DNA of 64,000 nt, taken from contig QBYE01000001.1 in assembly GCA_003282985.1 (NCBI GenBank), forward strand, positions 62,001-126,000. The letters are read 5' to 3'. Positions 7,809 to 15,884 of the stretch are shown here, one piece after another. Both the position numbers and the translations under genes were made by a program. Positions within the stretch are counted from its first letter, which is position 1, and each line of letters opens with the position of its first letter. The notes beneath the pieces were generated by a model that saw nothing but the letters and a program-made list of their open reading frames with translations, searched no databases and was not told where the DNA came from. This DNA is from Pelagibacteraceae bacterium AG-325-E08. GTDB lineage: Bacteria; Pseudomonadota; Alphaproteobacteria; Pelagibacterales; Pelagibacteraceae.

Positions 7809-8849
7809 ATGAACTACAAAAAATTAGGAAATACTAATCTTGACGTAAGTACAATTTGTCTCGGTACAATGACTTGGGGAGAGCAAAACACTCAAGACGA
7901 GGGTTTTGAACAGATGGATTACGCATTAGACCAAGGTGTAAATTTTTGGGATACAGCTGAAATTTATTCTATTCCGATGAGAGAGGAAACATATGGAGAA
8001 ACTGAGAGAATAATTGGAAATTGGTTTCAGAAAACAAAAAAGAGAGATAAAATTATACTTGCAACAAAAGTTTGTGGAAACACTTCTAACAAGTACATTA
8101 GAGGAGGTGGATACAATTTTGGGAAAAAAAAAATCACCCAGGCTTTAGAGGAAAGTTTAAAAAGATTAAAGACTGATCACATAGATTTATACCAACTGCA
8201 TTGGCCAGAGAGAAACACAAATTTTTTTGGCATGCACGGCTATGAACATGACGAGAAAGATAATGATTGGACACCTTTTGAGGAAATTCTAGAAAGTTTA
8301 GATAAATTTATTAGTGAAGGTAAAATTAGATATATAGGATTATCTAATGAAACCGCTTGGGGTTTGTCTAAATTTCTGGAACTATCAAAATTAAAAAAGC
8401 TTCCAAAAATGATGTCAGTTCAAAATCCTTATAATTTACTCAATAGATCTTATGAGGTTGGATTAGCTGAAATATCAGTAAGAGAAAAAAGTGGGTTATT
8501 AGCATACTCACCGCTAGCATTTGGATACCTAACAGGAAAATATAGAAATAATAATCTTCCTGATAAATCAAGGATGAAATTATTTAAAGATTTTACGAGA
8601 TATAAAAATGAAAATGGTCAAAACGCTATAGAAGAATATTATGAAATATCAAAAAAATTTGATATTGATTTTACTCAAATGTCATTAAAATTTTGTGAAA
8701 TCCAGCCTTTTGTAACAAGTGTGATCATAGGTGCAACAACAATGGAACAGTTGAAAACAAACATAGAAAGTGTAAATGTAAGTCTAACAAACGAAATTAT
8801 TAATGAGATTAACAAAATTCAAAAAAAATATCCAAACCCATGCCCATAA
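7809..8849 (+). CDS. NADP(H)-dependent aldo/keto reductase (Tas-like)
   Basis: A 346-residue TIM-barrel oxidoreductase. The catalytic tetrad can be placed: Asp and Tyr in NFWDTAEIYSIP (about residues 46-57), Lys in ILATKVCG (about 83) and His in LYQLHWPERN (about 124). IIGATTMEQLKTNIES near the C terminus is the cofactor-phosphate region. Overall closest to the Tas subgroup, about 346 residues, with the long insertion after the His. Substrate unknown. It overlaps the following IalB-like gene by 10 bases. Confidence 0.9.
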   Translation: MNYKKLGNTNLDVSTICLGTMTWGEQNTQDEGFEQMDYALDQGVNFWDTAEIYSIPMREETYGETERIIGNWFQKTKKRDKIILATKVCGNTSNKYIRGGGYNFGKKKITQALEESLKRLKTDHIDLYQLHWPERNTNFFGMHGYEHDEKDNDWTPFEEILESLDKFISEGKIRYIGLSNETAWGLSKFLELSKLKKLPKMMSVQNPYNLLNRSYEVGLAEISVREKSGLLAYSPLAFGYLTGKYRNNNLPDKSRMKLFKDFTRYKNENGQNAIEEYYEISKKFDIDFTQMSLKFCEIQPFVTSVIIGATTMEQLKTNIESVNVSLTNEIINEINKIQKKYPNPCP

Positions 8850-9352
8850 TTAAAAAAATTTTATTATTTTCTTTTATAGTTTTAATTTCCAATATCTCAA
8901 AAACTTTTGCAGAAGATTTAAAAAAAGTTGGAAAATACAAGGATTGGGAAGTAATGGTAATGACTGAAGTATCTGGTAAGGTGTGTTTTGCTCAATCAAT
9001 TCCAGTTTTACAAGCACCCAAAAAAAATAAAAGAGATGCTAGATTATTTGTAACTTTTAGACCTGGAGAAAAAATTTCTAATGAAATAAGTGCAACTGCA
9101 GGGTATGAATTTAATAAGAATAATACAGTCTTAGCAACTTCAGGAAATAATAAATTTAAATTTGATATAAAGCAGCAAGGTTTTGCTTGGATGACTAGTA
9201 ATAAAAAAGAAAATATTATGGTCAAAGTAATGAAAAAAGGATCAAGAATAATGGTAGCGGGATATAATGAAAAAGGATCTCAAACTATAGATCACTATTC
9301 GTTGTTAGGATTTACAAAAGCTTATAATACTGCAAAAAAAGCTTGCAGTTAA
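8840..9352 (+). CDS. Invasion-associated locus B (IalB) family periplasmic protein
   Basis: A 170-residue exported protein: signal peptide about residues 1-24 (ending TFA-ED), then GKYKDWEVMV and VCFAQSIP, typical of IalB domains, with a Cys near the start and one near the C terminus (KKACS) that probably form a disulfide. Known from Bartonella invasion work, but the domain is widespread in free-living alphaproteobacteria and its molecular role is unclear. It overlaps the reductase gene and sits 3 bases before argG. Confidence 0.85.
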   Translation: MPIIKKILLFSFIVLISNISKTFAEDLKKVGKYKDWEVMVMTEVSGKVCFAQSIPVLQAPKKNKRDARLFVTFRPGEKISNEISATAGYEFNKNNTVLATSGNNKFKFDIKQQGFAWMTSNKKENIMVKVMKKGSRIMVAGYNEKGSQTIDHYSLLGFTKAYNTAKKACS

Positions 9353-9355
9353 TAA

Positions 9356-10543
9356 ATGAAATCAAAAAAAAGAATTGTATTAGCTTATTCTGGTGGCTTA
9401 GATACATCCATAATCCTTAAATGGCTTCAAGAAAATTATAAGACAGAGGTAATTTGTTATACTGCAGATATTGGTCAAGAAATTGATAAGAAAAAAATTA
9501 TTTCAAATGCTAAAAAACTTGGAGTTAAAAATATAATTATAAAGGATTTAAAAAATATATTTATAAAAGATTATGTTTTTCCGATGTTGAGAGGTCATGC
9601 GGTATATGAGGGAGTTTACCTGTTAGGAACTTCAATAGCGAGACCCCTTATTGCAAAAGATCAAATAAAAGTTGCAAAAAAATACAAAGCATATGCTGTA
9701 TCCCACGGATCAACTGGAAAAGGGAATGATCAAGTTAGATTTGAACTTGGCTATCATTACTTTGGTCCAAAAATAAAGATAATTGCTCCGTGGAGAATAT
9801 GGAAATTAAAATCAAGAACAGACTTAATAAATTATGCAAAAAAAAATAAAATTTCTATTCCAAAAGATAAAAAAGGTGCTCCACCTTTTTCAGTTGATGA
9901 TAATTTATTTCATACTTCAACTGAAGGTAAGGTTTTAGAAAACCCAAAAAACTCTGCACCAGAATTGATTTTTCAAAGAACTGTTTCACCAGAAAAAGCA
10001 CCAAATAAACCCACATTTGTTTCAATTAATTTTAGAAACGGAGATCCAATGGAGGTTAATGGAAAAAAATTAACTCCAGCAAAGTTGCTTGAAAAACTTA
10101 ATCAATTAGCTGGAAAAAATGGAGTAGGGAGAGTTGATCTTGTTGAAAATAGATTTTTAGGAATTAAGTCGAGAGGAGTTTATGAAACTCCTGGAGGAAC
10201 TTTGTTAATTCATGCTCATAGAGCAATCGAGTCTGTTACTTTAGATAAAGAAACAATGCATAAAAAGGAAAATATAATGCCAAGATATGCTGAGCTTATC
10301 TATAATGGTTATTGGTATTCAAAAGAAAGATTTAAACTTCAGAAAATTGTCGATTTAAAAAAAAATAAAGTTAATGGAACTGTTAAACTTAAACTTTATA
10401 AAGGAAATATTACTATAATTTCTAGACAAACTAAAAGTTCTGCTTACTCATTAAAAAAAGTTTCTTTTGAAGAAAATAAAACATTCAATAAATCCAATGT
10501 TGAAAAATTTATTAATTTTCATAAGAAAAAACTACGTTCTTAA
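9356..10543 (+). CDS. argG: Argininosuccinate synthase
   Basis: A 395-residue enzyme joining citrulline and aspartate with ATP hydrolysis to argininosuccinate, the penultimate step of arginine synthesis. Visible motifs: the PP-type ATP-binding loop AYSGGLDTSI (residues 10-19), SHGSTGKGNDQVRFE (about 117-131) for aspartate/citrulline binding, and APWRIWKL. Length matches the family. It follows the IalB-like gene by 3 bases. A 57-base gap separates it from the next gene; argH is not in the window. Confidence 0.97.
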   Translation: MKSKKRIVLAYSGGLDTSIILKWLQENYKTEVICYTADIGQEIDKKKIISNAKKLGVKNIIIKDLKNIFIKDYVFPMLRGHAVYEGVYLLGTSIARPLIAKDQIKVAKKYKAYAVSHGSTGKGNDQVRFELGYHYFGPKIKIIAPWRIWKLKSRTDLINYAKKNKISIPKDKKGAPPFSVDDNLFHTSTEGKVLENPKNSAPELIFQRTVSPEKAPNKPTFVSINFRNGDPMEVNGKKLTPAKLLEKLNQLAGKNGVGRVDLVENRFLGIKSRGVYETPGGTLLIHAHRAIESVTLDKETMHKKENIMPRYAELIYNGYWYSKERFKLQKIVDLKKNKVNGTVKLKLYKGNITIISRQTKSSAYSLKKVSFEENKTFNKSNVEKFINFHKKKLRS

Positions 10544-10600
10544 TAAGGTTTAGGTCAATTTATCATTTGTTTAATTTGTTAGAAACTATATCTTGTAATC

Positions 10601-11059
10601 ATGGAATCATTTAAAAATTGGATGAAAGAAGCAGCAAATATTTTATTTGATGATAGTAAAAATGATTTAAGAGCTCTTCCAAAGACTGTCAGATTGCAAA
10701 TTCTGTTAGTCTTAAGTTTTATTTGGACTACTGTTTTTAGTTTATATGTATTTTCATACACCACTTTTGCATTTGGTTGGGCAGGACTTTTTGTAGCCCA
10801 CGTTGGATTAATATTTGCAGTTTATATGACATTTAAACATTTTCATAGAGCTGAGGAAAGTTCTGCTAGTGTTTTCAAAACAAAAAATTTTGATCCATTT
10901 AAAATAATGGTTATTGTTTTTGTGGTTGTGTTTATCTTCGTTTTTTCAAAAGGGATTGAAGTATTAACAAGTCCTAACCCCTACTCTTATTCAATTCCTT
11001 ACGATGGTTCTTCAAAATCAGTGTTTGAAAAATGGCTACCATTTAGTAAAGATAAGTAA
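10601..11059 (+). CDS. Membrane protein of unknown function (three helices)
   Basis: I do not recognise this 152-residue protein. It has a charged N-terminal segment (about residues 1-30), three hydrophobic helices (about 32-52, 56-78 and 100-122), and a short C-terminal soluble tail rich in Ser/Pro/Tyr. It may be an inner-membrane protein with the tail outside. Its stop overlaps the start of the PsiE-family gene by 1 base (TAATG), so the two are probably made together. Confidence 0.7.
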   Translation: MESFKNWMKEAANILFDDSKNDLRALPKTVRLQILLVLSFIWTTVFSLYVFSYTTFAFGWAGLFVAHVGLIFAVYMTFKHFHRAEESSASVFKTKNFDPFKIMVIVFVVVFIFVFSKGIEVLTSPNPYSYSIPYDGSSKSVFEKWLPFSKDK

Positions 11060-11439
11060 TGGAAAAAATTGCCAAAAATTTACAACTAGTTTTAATGGTA
11101 ATCATTTTAATTAGCACTGTTATAGCGGTTGGAATTGAAATGAATAAAATGTTTCTCGCTAAGTCAGTAACTTTAGCTGATTTACTTTTAATGTTTCTTT
11201 ACTTAGAAGTATTGGCAATGGTTAGAGTTTTTTGGGATCAGCAATCGATTAGCATAACCTTACCACTTTTAATAGCAATCACTGCACTTGCACGATTTAT
11301 TATTCTTCAAGGAAAAGAAATGGATCCAACAGCATTAGTTTATGAGGCAGTAGCTATAGTTCTCATCGCTGGTGCGATTGTTATCTTAAGATTAAGACAT
11401 AGTGATAAATTAGGTCTTAAAAGAAAAAAAAATAAATAA
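11059..11439 (+). CDS. PsiE-family (phosphate-starvation-inducible) membrane protein
   Basis: A 126-residue protein with four membrane helices, matching the PsiE family: ADLLLMFLYLEVLAMVRVFW (residues 42-61) and ALARFIILQGKEMDPTALVY (about 75-94). E. coli psiE is induced by phosphate starvation, but its biochemical role is unknown. The C terminus is strongly basic (KRKKNK). Co-oriented with, and overlapping by 1 base, the upstream membrane protein gene; 5 bases before the photolyase-like gene. No Pho box was identified. Confidence 0.82.
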   Translation: MEKIAKNLQLVLMVIILISTVIAVGIEMNKMFLAKSVTLADLLLMFLYLEVLAMVRVFWDQQSISITLPLLIAITALARFIILQGKEMDPTALVYEAVAIVLIAGAIVILRLRHSDKLGLKRKKNK

Positions 11440-11444
11440 TCTTA

Positions 11445-12587
11445 ATGAATTTTGGGACGTCAAGAGCTTCGGCTATCAAAAATCTTAATAGATTTGTAGA
11501 CCAAAATTTGTTTGAATATTCTAAGTTAAGAAATTTTGATTATGGTCCAGACAATAGATCAAATATTTCGTGCCTTTCACCTTATATTACTCATGGAGTT
11601 ATATCGGAATTAGAAGTAATCAAAAAATCATTAAGCAAATTTTCATTCTCTAAAAATGAAAAATTCATTCAAGAAGTTTTATGGCGAACATATTGGAAGG
11701 GTTGGTTAGAATTAAGACCTAATGTTTGGACTGATTATTTAAATGAATTAAAAAAAATTCGTGAAGAATTTAAAAACAATCAAAACTATAGAAACGCTAT
11801 TGAGGGTAATACAAACATCGAGTGTTTTAATGAATGGATAAAAGAATTAAAAGAAACTAATTATTTACACAATCACGCAAGGATGTGGTTTGCAAGTATC
11901 TGGATTTTTACTTTGGATTTACCTTGGCAACTGGGTGCAGAGTTTTTTATGAAACATCTTTATGATGGAGATGCTGCATCCAATACTTTAGGATGGAGAT
12001 GGGTTGCTGGAATTCAAACACAAGGAAAAAATTATCTGGCTAGTGAATGGAACATTAAAAAATTTACCAACAACAGATTTAACAATATTAAACTAAATGA
12101 AAATGCTCCTCCAAAAACAAGCAATAAGACTTATGCTGCATCAAAATTAGAATTTAACAGTCCACAAAATCTTGAAGAAAAAAATCTTCTTATTTTTGAG
12201 AATAATTTATCTTTTGAAATAGGTGATTTTAAAGATCAAAAATTTAAAAAAGTTTTTTTAATTTCTAACAAAAATGAAAATCGAATCATAGAGCTCAGTG
12301 AAAAGTTGGTAAAATTCAAGTCTCAATTAATTGAAGACCAAAAAAAAAGATTGGAAGAAAAATCAATTGATACTGAAATTATAGATTTAAGTGAGATACA
12401 AAATATTAATGAAACTTCTTATGGTTTATATCCTACAGTTGGTGAAAACCTAGATTTTATAAATACAAATAATTTAAAAATAGAATTTCTGTATAGAAAA
12501 TTAGACCAATTTTCTTGGCAATATTGTAATAAAGGTTTTTTTAATTTTAAAAATTATATTCCAAAAATAATTACAACTTTTAATTAA
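11445..12587 (+). CDS. Photolyase/cryptochrome-like FAD-binding protein lacking the N-terminal antenna domain
   Basis: The 380-residue protein begins directly with the photolyase FAD-binding helical domain. Seen: RSNISCLSPYITHG (about 37-50), the helix around VLWRTYWKGWLELRP (about 83-97), LHNHARMWFASIW (about 144-156) and DGDAASNTLGWRWVAG (about 177-192), all matching FAD-contacting segments of photolyases. The usual N-terminal alpha/beta domain is absent; instead about 140 residues follow (from about 240), beginning NLLIFENNLSFE, which may be a Rossmann-like domain placed after the FAD domain. DNA repair or light sensing is inferred. Its stop overlaps the convergent gene by 4 bases. Confidence 0.85.
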   Translation: MNFGTSRASAIKNLNRFVDQNLFEYSKLRNFDYGPDNRSNISCLSPYITHGVISELEVIKKSLSKFSFSKNEKFIQEVLWRTYWKGWLELRPNVWTDYLNELKKIREEFKNNQNYRNAIEGNTNIECFNEWIKELKETNYLHNHARMWFASIWIFTLDLPWQLGAEFFMKHLYDGDAASNTLGWRWVAGIQTQGKNYLASEWNIKKFTNNRFNNIKLNENAPPKTSNKTYAASKLEFNSPQNLEEKNLLIFENNLSFEIGDFKDQKFKKVFLISNKNENRIIELSEKLVKFKSQLIEDQKKRLEEKSIDTEIIDLSEIQNINETSYGLYPTVGENLDFINTNNLKIEFLYRKLDQFSWQYCNKGFFNFKNYIPKIITTFN

Positions 12588-12805
12588 AACCACCTAAACA
12601 TTCCGATAATTCCAGCCGTTGCATAAAAGAATTGTAAAAATAATATTCCTCTATGACCACCCCTATAAGCCCAAATTCCAATTAAAATTGCAGATATAAG
12701 TAATAAACAAAAACCAAAGAACTCTATACCAATATTCATAGCTACAAATAATGAGTATAATATTGCCGTAATAACCCCTGCCCATTCAAAAAATTTATTG
12801 TTCAT
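12584..12805 (-). CDS. Small membrane protein of unknown function
   Basis: A 73-residue, three-helix protein (hydrophobic stretches about 9-25, 29-46, 54-72) with GHRG between helices 2 and 3 and an aromatic C terminus ending GMFRWF. I do not recognise a family with confidence; the pattern faintly recalls one half of PnuC-type vitamin transporters. Its start overlaps the amidotransferase stop by 4 bases, so it belongs to the minus-strand unit that starts with the photolyase-like gene at 15145. Confidence 0.7.
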   Translation of the reverse strand: MNNKFFEWAGVITAILYSLFVAMNIGIEFFGFCLLLISAILIGIWAYRGGHRGILFLQFFYATAGIIGMFRWF

Positions 12806-13521
12806 ATTATTTTTTTAAAATTTTCATAAAGAATCTTAGAATAATTATTCATATCAGTCATATTATCTTTTGCAGCACCATCAAATTTTTCTAATGCTCC
12901 ATCTCCTAATTGATCTTCAAGAGCCTTTTTATACTCTGGCACACATCCCCATTCGTTGACTGTTGTGTCTCTAATTTCGATATGAAACTGAATGCCATAA
13001 GCATGATTTTGATATTTAAAAATTTGATACTTAGTAACTGGTGATGAAGCTAATAAAGTTACATCTTTATTATTCTCAATGCCCTGCACTTCATAAGAAT
13101 GCCATTGTAAACTTTTTATTTTACTTGGAAATTTAGAGAATAAATTATCATTATCTTTTTCTTTAGAAAAATTAATATCCATAATCCCTATTTCTGCTGG
13201 TTGAGATTTGACTACTTTACCGCCAACAACTTCACCTAACAACTGACACCCCAAACAAAAACCCAAATAAGGTTTTTTTAAATTAATAATAAATTCTTTG
13301 ATTGCTTTTTTTTCCTCAATTAACCAAGGATAATCTTTTTCCATGAACGTATCCATTGGGCCACCCATACAAAACATCCCATCAAATTTACTAAGATCAT
13401 TTGGAATTTTTTCACCTTCATCGAGTTCAATAGTGGTTAAATTTAATCCATCAGCCAACATTAAATCTTTAATGTAACCAGGGTCTTCAATTTTAATGTG
13501 TTGTAATACAATTATGTTCAC
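12802..13521 (-). CDS. Class I glutamine amidotransferase domain protein (GMP synthase-like)
   Basis: A stand-alone 239-residue class I glutamine amidotransferase. The catalytic triad is complete: nucleophile C89 in LGFCLGCQ, and H180 and E182 in YGIQFHIE. MFCMGGPMDT (about 49-58) forms the oxyanion region. Such proteins hydrolyse glutamine or act as gamma-glutamyl hydrolases; the acceptor is unknown. It is 5 bases downstream of the DUF2256 gene and overlaps the small membrane gene, in an operon with a photolyase-like gene, which is unusual company for this family. Confidence 0.88.
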   Translation of the reverse strand: MNIIVLQHIKIEDPGYIKDLMLADGLNLTTIELDEGEKIPNDLSKFDGMFCMGGPMDTFMEKDYPWLIEEKKAIKEFIINLKKPYLGFCLGCQLLGEVVGGKVVKSQPAEIGIMDINFSKEKDNDNLFSKFPSKIKSLQWHSYEVQGIENNKDVTLLASSPVTKYQIFKYQNHAYGIQFHIEIRDTTVNEWGCVPEYKKALEDQLGDGALEKFDGAAKDNMTDMNNYSKILYENFKKII

Positions 13522-13526
13522 TAAAA

Positions 13527-13655
13527 TTAGCTTAGCTTAGAACACTTCTTAGAACAATATTTTACTCTATCCCAATTTAGTTTCCATTTCTTTCGCCAAA
13601 CAAAAGGTCTTTTGCAAATTGGACAAGTTTTGGATGGTAAATTTTCTTTTCTCAT
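13527..13655 (-). CDS. DUF2256 zinc-ribbon microprotein
   Basis: A 42-residue gene below the usual ORF length limit. ATG at 13653-13655 overlaps the TGA of the photolyase-like gene by one base; stop TAA at 13527-13529. The protein has two Cys pairs, CPIC (residues 11-14) and CSKKC (34-38), with PFVWRKKW and WDRVKYC between, matching DUF2256, a family of tiny zinc-ribbon proteins often encoded next to cryptochrome/photolyase genes. Function unknown; a nucleic-acid or partner-protein contact is possible. The coupled start supports translation. Confidence 0.88.
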   Translation of the reverse strand: MRKENLPSKTCPICKRPFVWRKKWKLNWDRVKYCSKKCSKLS

Positions 13656-15145
13656 CAAATTGTATTTTGTTTAATAAATTGATCAGCTTCCGATAAAATC
13701 AATTTTTTTCTATCCGTTTTCATTTTATCAAAAATTCTTACCATCATTGATAGTCTAGGATTGGTTAAAAAAAATTTTCTGTTTCGATCTATAAATCTCC
13801 AATAAAGACCATCCATTGTATTACACCACTCTCCTTTTTTAAAATCCATCATTTTCATAAAATAAGCAGATCCACAGATATAAGGCTTGGTTGCGAATAT
13901 TCCACCATCACTGAATAATCCCATGCCATAAACATTTGGTACCATTACCCAGTCAGAGGAGTCTACAAACATTTCCATAAACCATTTATAAACTATAATT
14001 GGTTTTATCTCACAAAGGTTCATGATGTTAGATAAAATCATTAGTCTTTCAATGTGATGAGACCAGCCGTGGTTTAATGCATTCTTGATTGCATAATCTA
14101 ATGGTGGTAAACCTGTCGTTCCATCATACCAAGACTTTTTCATTTTTCTATTTTGTTTAAAAAAATTTTTTGTTTCCATTTCCTCTGAATAACTTTGATA
14201 AATACCTCGCATAAACTCTCTCCAACCAATTATCTGACGGATATAACCTTCCAAGGAATTCATTCTTATTTTATTTTTTTTATGAAAATCTAAAACTTTT
14301 TGAATAATAAACTCAGGAGTTATTAAACCTAAATTAATATAGGGACTTAAAGCACTATGAAATAAAATGTTGTCTTTTTGATTTACTGCGTCTTCATAAT
14401 CACCAAATAAATTTGATTTTTCTTTTATAAAAAAATTTAGTAATTTAACCACGTCATCAAATTCTGTTGCCAACCAAAAATTATCTGTACTACCTGGATG
14501 ATCTTTAAATAATTTTTCTACGATAGGCTTTAATTTTTTTGTATGATTAGTTTCATTAATTTTAGGAAATTTTGGTATTGAAATATCTTTTGGTAATTTA
14601 TTTCTATTGTCCTCATCAAAGCTCCACTTTCCACCAATTGGATTTCCATCAGCCCCCATCAATATTCCTGATTTTTTTCGGGCCTCTTTGTAAAACGTTG
14701 CCATAAAGGGTTTTTTTGATTTTCCTAGGTAATTTTTGAATTCACCTCTTGAGTTTAAAAACATAGGAGTTTGAAGAACATTCCAACTAATTTTTTCTTT
14801 TTTTAAAAATTGGGAAATTTTTTTTTCAAAAAACTTATCTTCAATTTCAAAACTAGAAATCTCTTTAATTTTTTTTGAATTAATAATCTTTTTTAATTTT
14901 TTAAGATAATCATCTTTAAATTCTTTATCTTCAATTTTTGTATACTCTAATTTAAATTTATTCTTTTTGAGTTTGTCTGCATAAGATCGCATAGAAGACA
15001 AGAATAATAGTATTTTCTGTTTGTGATGTTTTTCATAAGTACATAAACCATTGTCTTCTGCCATAAAGAATATATGGTCTTTTTTGAAGCGGTCGAGGTA
15101 TTTTGATGGAAATAATTGATTACCAAGTATAAAAAATAACTTCAT
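13655..15145 (-). CDS. Photolyase/cryptochrome family protein of the FeS-BCP-type clade, apparently without a full Fe-S ligand set
   Basis: A 496-residue protein with an N-terminal alpha/beta domain (LFFILGNQLFP at the start) and a C-terminal FAD domain with IIGWREFMRGIYQ (about 305-317), HHIERLMILSN (about 363-373), WVMVPNVYGM (399-408) and TKPYICGSAYFMKM (419-432). These match bacterial (6-4) photolyases such as Agrobacterium PhrB, which carry a 4Fe-4S cluster. C378 (MNLC) and C441 (WCNTMDGLYW) correspond to ligand positions, but the expected C-x2-C pair just before C441 is missing and the loop is shorter. Light-driven DNA repair is likely but not certain. Heads an operon with DUF2256 and the amidotransferase. 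Confidence 0.9.
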   Translation of the reverse strand: MKLFFILGNQLFPSKYLDRFKKDHIFFMAEDNGLCTYEKHHKQKILLFLSSMRSYADKLKKNKFKLEYTKIEDKEFKDDYLKKLKKIINSKKIKEISSFEIEDKFFEKKISQFLKKEKISWNVLQTPMFLNSRGEFKNYLGKSKKPFMATFYKEARKKSGILMGADGNPIGGKWSFDEDNRNKLPKDISIPKFPKINETNHTKKLKPIVEKLFKDHPGSTDNFWLATEFDDVVKLLNFFIKEKSNLFGDYEDAVNQKDNILFHSALSPYINLGLITPEFIIQKVLDFHKKNKIRMNSLEGYIRQIIGWREFMRGIYQSYSEEMETKNFFKQNRKMKKSWYDGTTGLPPLDYAIKNALNHGWSHHIERLMILSNIMNLCEIKPIIVYKWFMEMFVDSSDWVMVPNVYGMGLFSDGGIFATKPYICGSAYFMKMMDFKKGEWCNTMDGLYWRFIDRNRKFFLTNPRLSMMVRIFDKMKTDRKKLILSEADQFIKQNTI

Positions 15146-15172
15146 AATTAAATATAACTAATAAAATTTTTT

Positions 15173-15883
15173 ATGTCAGAAAAATATATTGTTTTTGGTG
15201 CGACAGGTTCAATCGGATCAAGTTTAGCAGAACAGTTAGTAAGTTCAGGAAATAGCGTTCATTTAGTTGCAAGAAATGAAGCTGAGCTTAAAAATATTTC
15301 TGATAAATTAGGATGTACATCTACTGTGGCAGATGTTTTAGAGGAAGGATTTATTGATAAAGTTAAAAATGATATCGAAGAAACCAAAGGTATTGCTTAC
15401 TGTGTAGGTTCAATTGATTTAAAACCTTTAAGAATGGTTACAGAACAAGATTTTAACAAATGTATGAAACTAAATCTTTATTCTGCAGTTGAGTCTATAA
15501 AAGGATACCAAGAAAGTTTAAAAAAAAATAAAGGATCAGTAGTTTTATTTTCTACAGTCGCTGCTCAAAGAGGATTTACTAATCATGCTATAATCGCTTC
15601 TACAAAAGCTGCAGTTGAAGGGTTGACTGTTTCTTTAGCAGCTGAATTTGCACCAAACATAAGAGTTAACTGTATAGCTCCTAGTCTAACAAATTCTAAA
15701 ATTGCTGAACCAATGTTAAAAAATAAAGCTCTAGCCGATGGAATAGCAAAAGCTCATCCTCTTAAAAGATTGGGTGAAGGAAAAGATTCTGCTTCACTAG
15801 CAAAGTTTCTTATTACTGAAGATAGTTCTTGGGTCACAGGACAAATAATTGCAGTAGATGGTGGAAGATCTAAACTTTCTTAA
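15173..15883 (+). CDS. Short-chain dehydrogenase/reductase-like protein lacking the catalytic Tyr
   Basis: A 236-residue Rossmann-fold SDR: GATGSIG dinucleotide loop at residues 9-15, the Asp of the adenine pocket near 54, catalytic-type Ser127 (LFSTVA), Lys145 (STKAAVEG) and RVNCIAPS (164-171). The Tyr four residues before Lys145 is replaced by Ile141, so the classical YxxxK is absent. C-terminal GQIIAVDGGRS is typical. Such proteins may bind NAD(P) without ordinary catalysis or use another acid. Divergent from the photolyase-like gene by 27 bases; its 3' end runs into the PQQ dehydrogenase gene. Confidence 0.87.
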   Translation: MSEKYIVFGATGSIGSSLAEQLVSSGNSVHLVARNEAELKNISDKLGCTSTVADVLEEGFIDKVKNDIEETKGIAYCVGSIDLKPLRMVTEQDFNKCMKLNLYSAVESIKGYQESLKKNKGSVVLFSTVAAQRGFTNHAIIASTKAAVEGLTVSLAAEFAPNIRVNCIAPSLTNSKIAEPMLKNKALADGIAKAHPLKRLGEGKDSASLAKFLITEDSSWVTGQIIAVDGGRSKLS

Positions 15884-15884
15884 A

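Noticed and set aside
15858-15884. ATG at 15858 as start of the PQQ dehydrogenase
   Set aside because: It would put nine residues in front of a perfect signal peptide and lies inside the SDR gene; the GTG at 15885 fits better.
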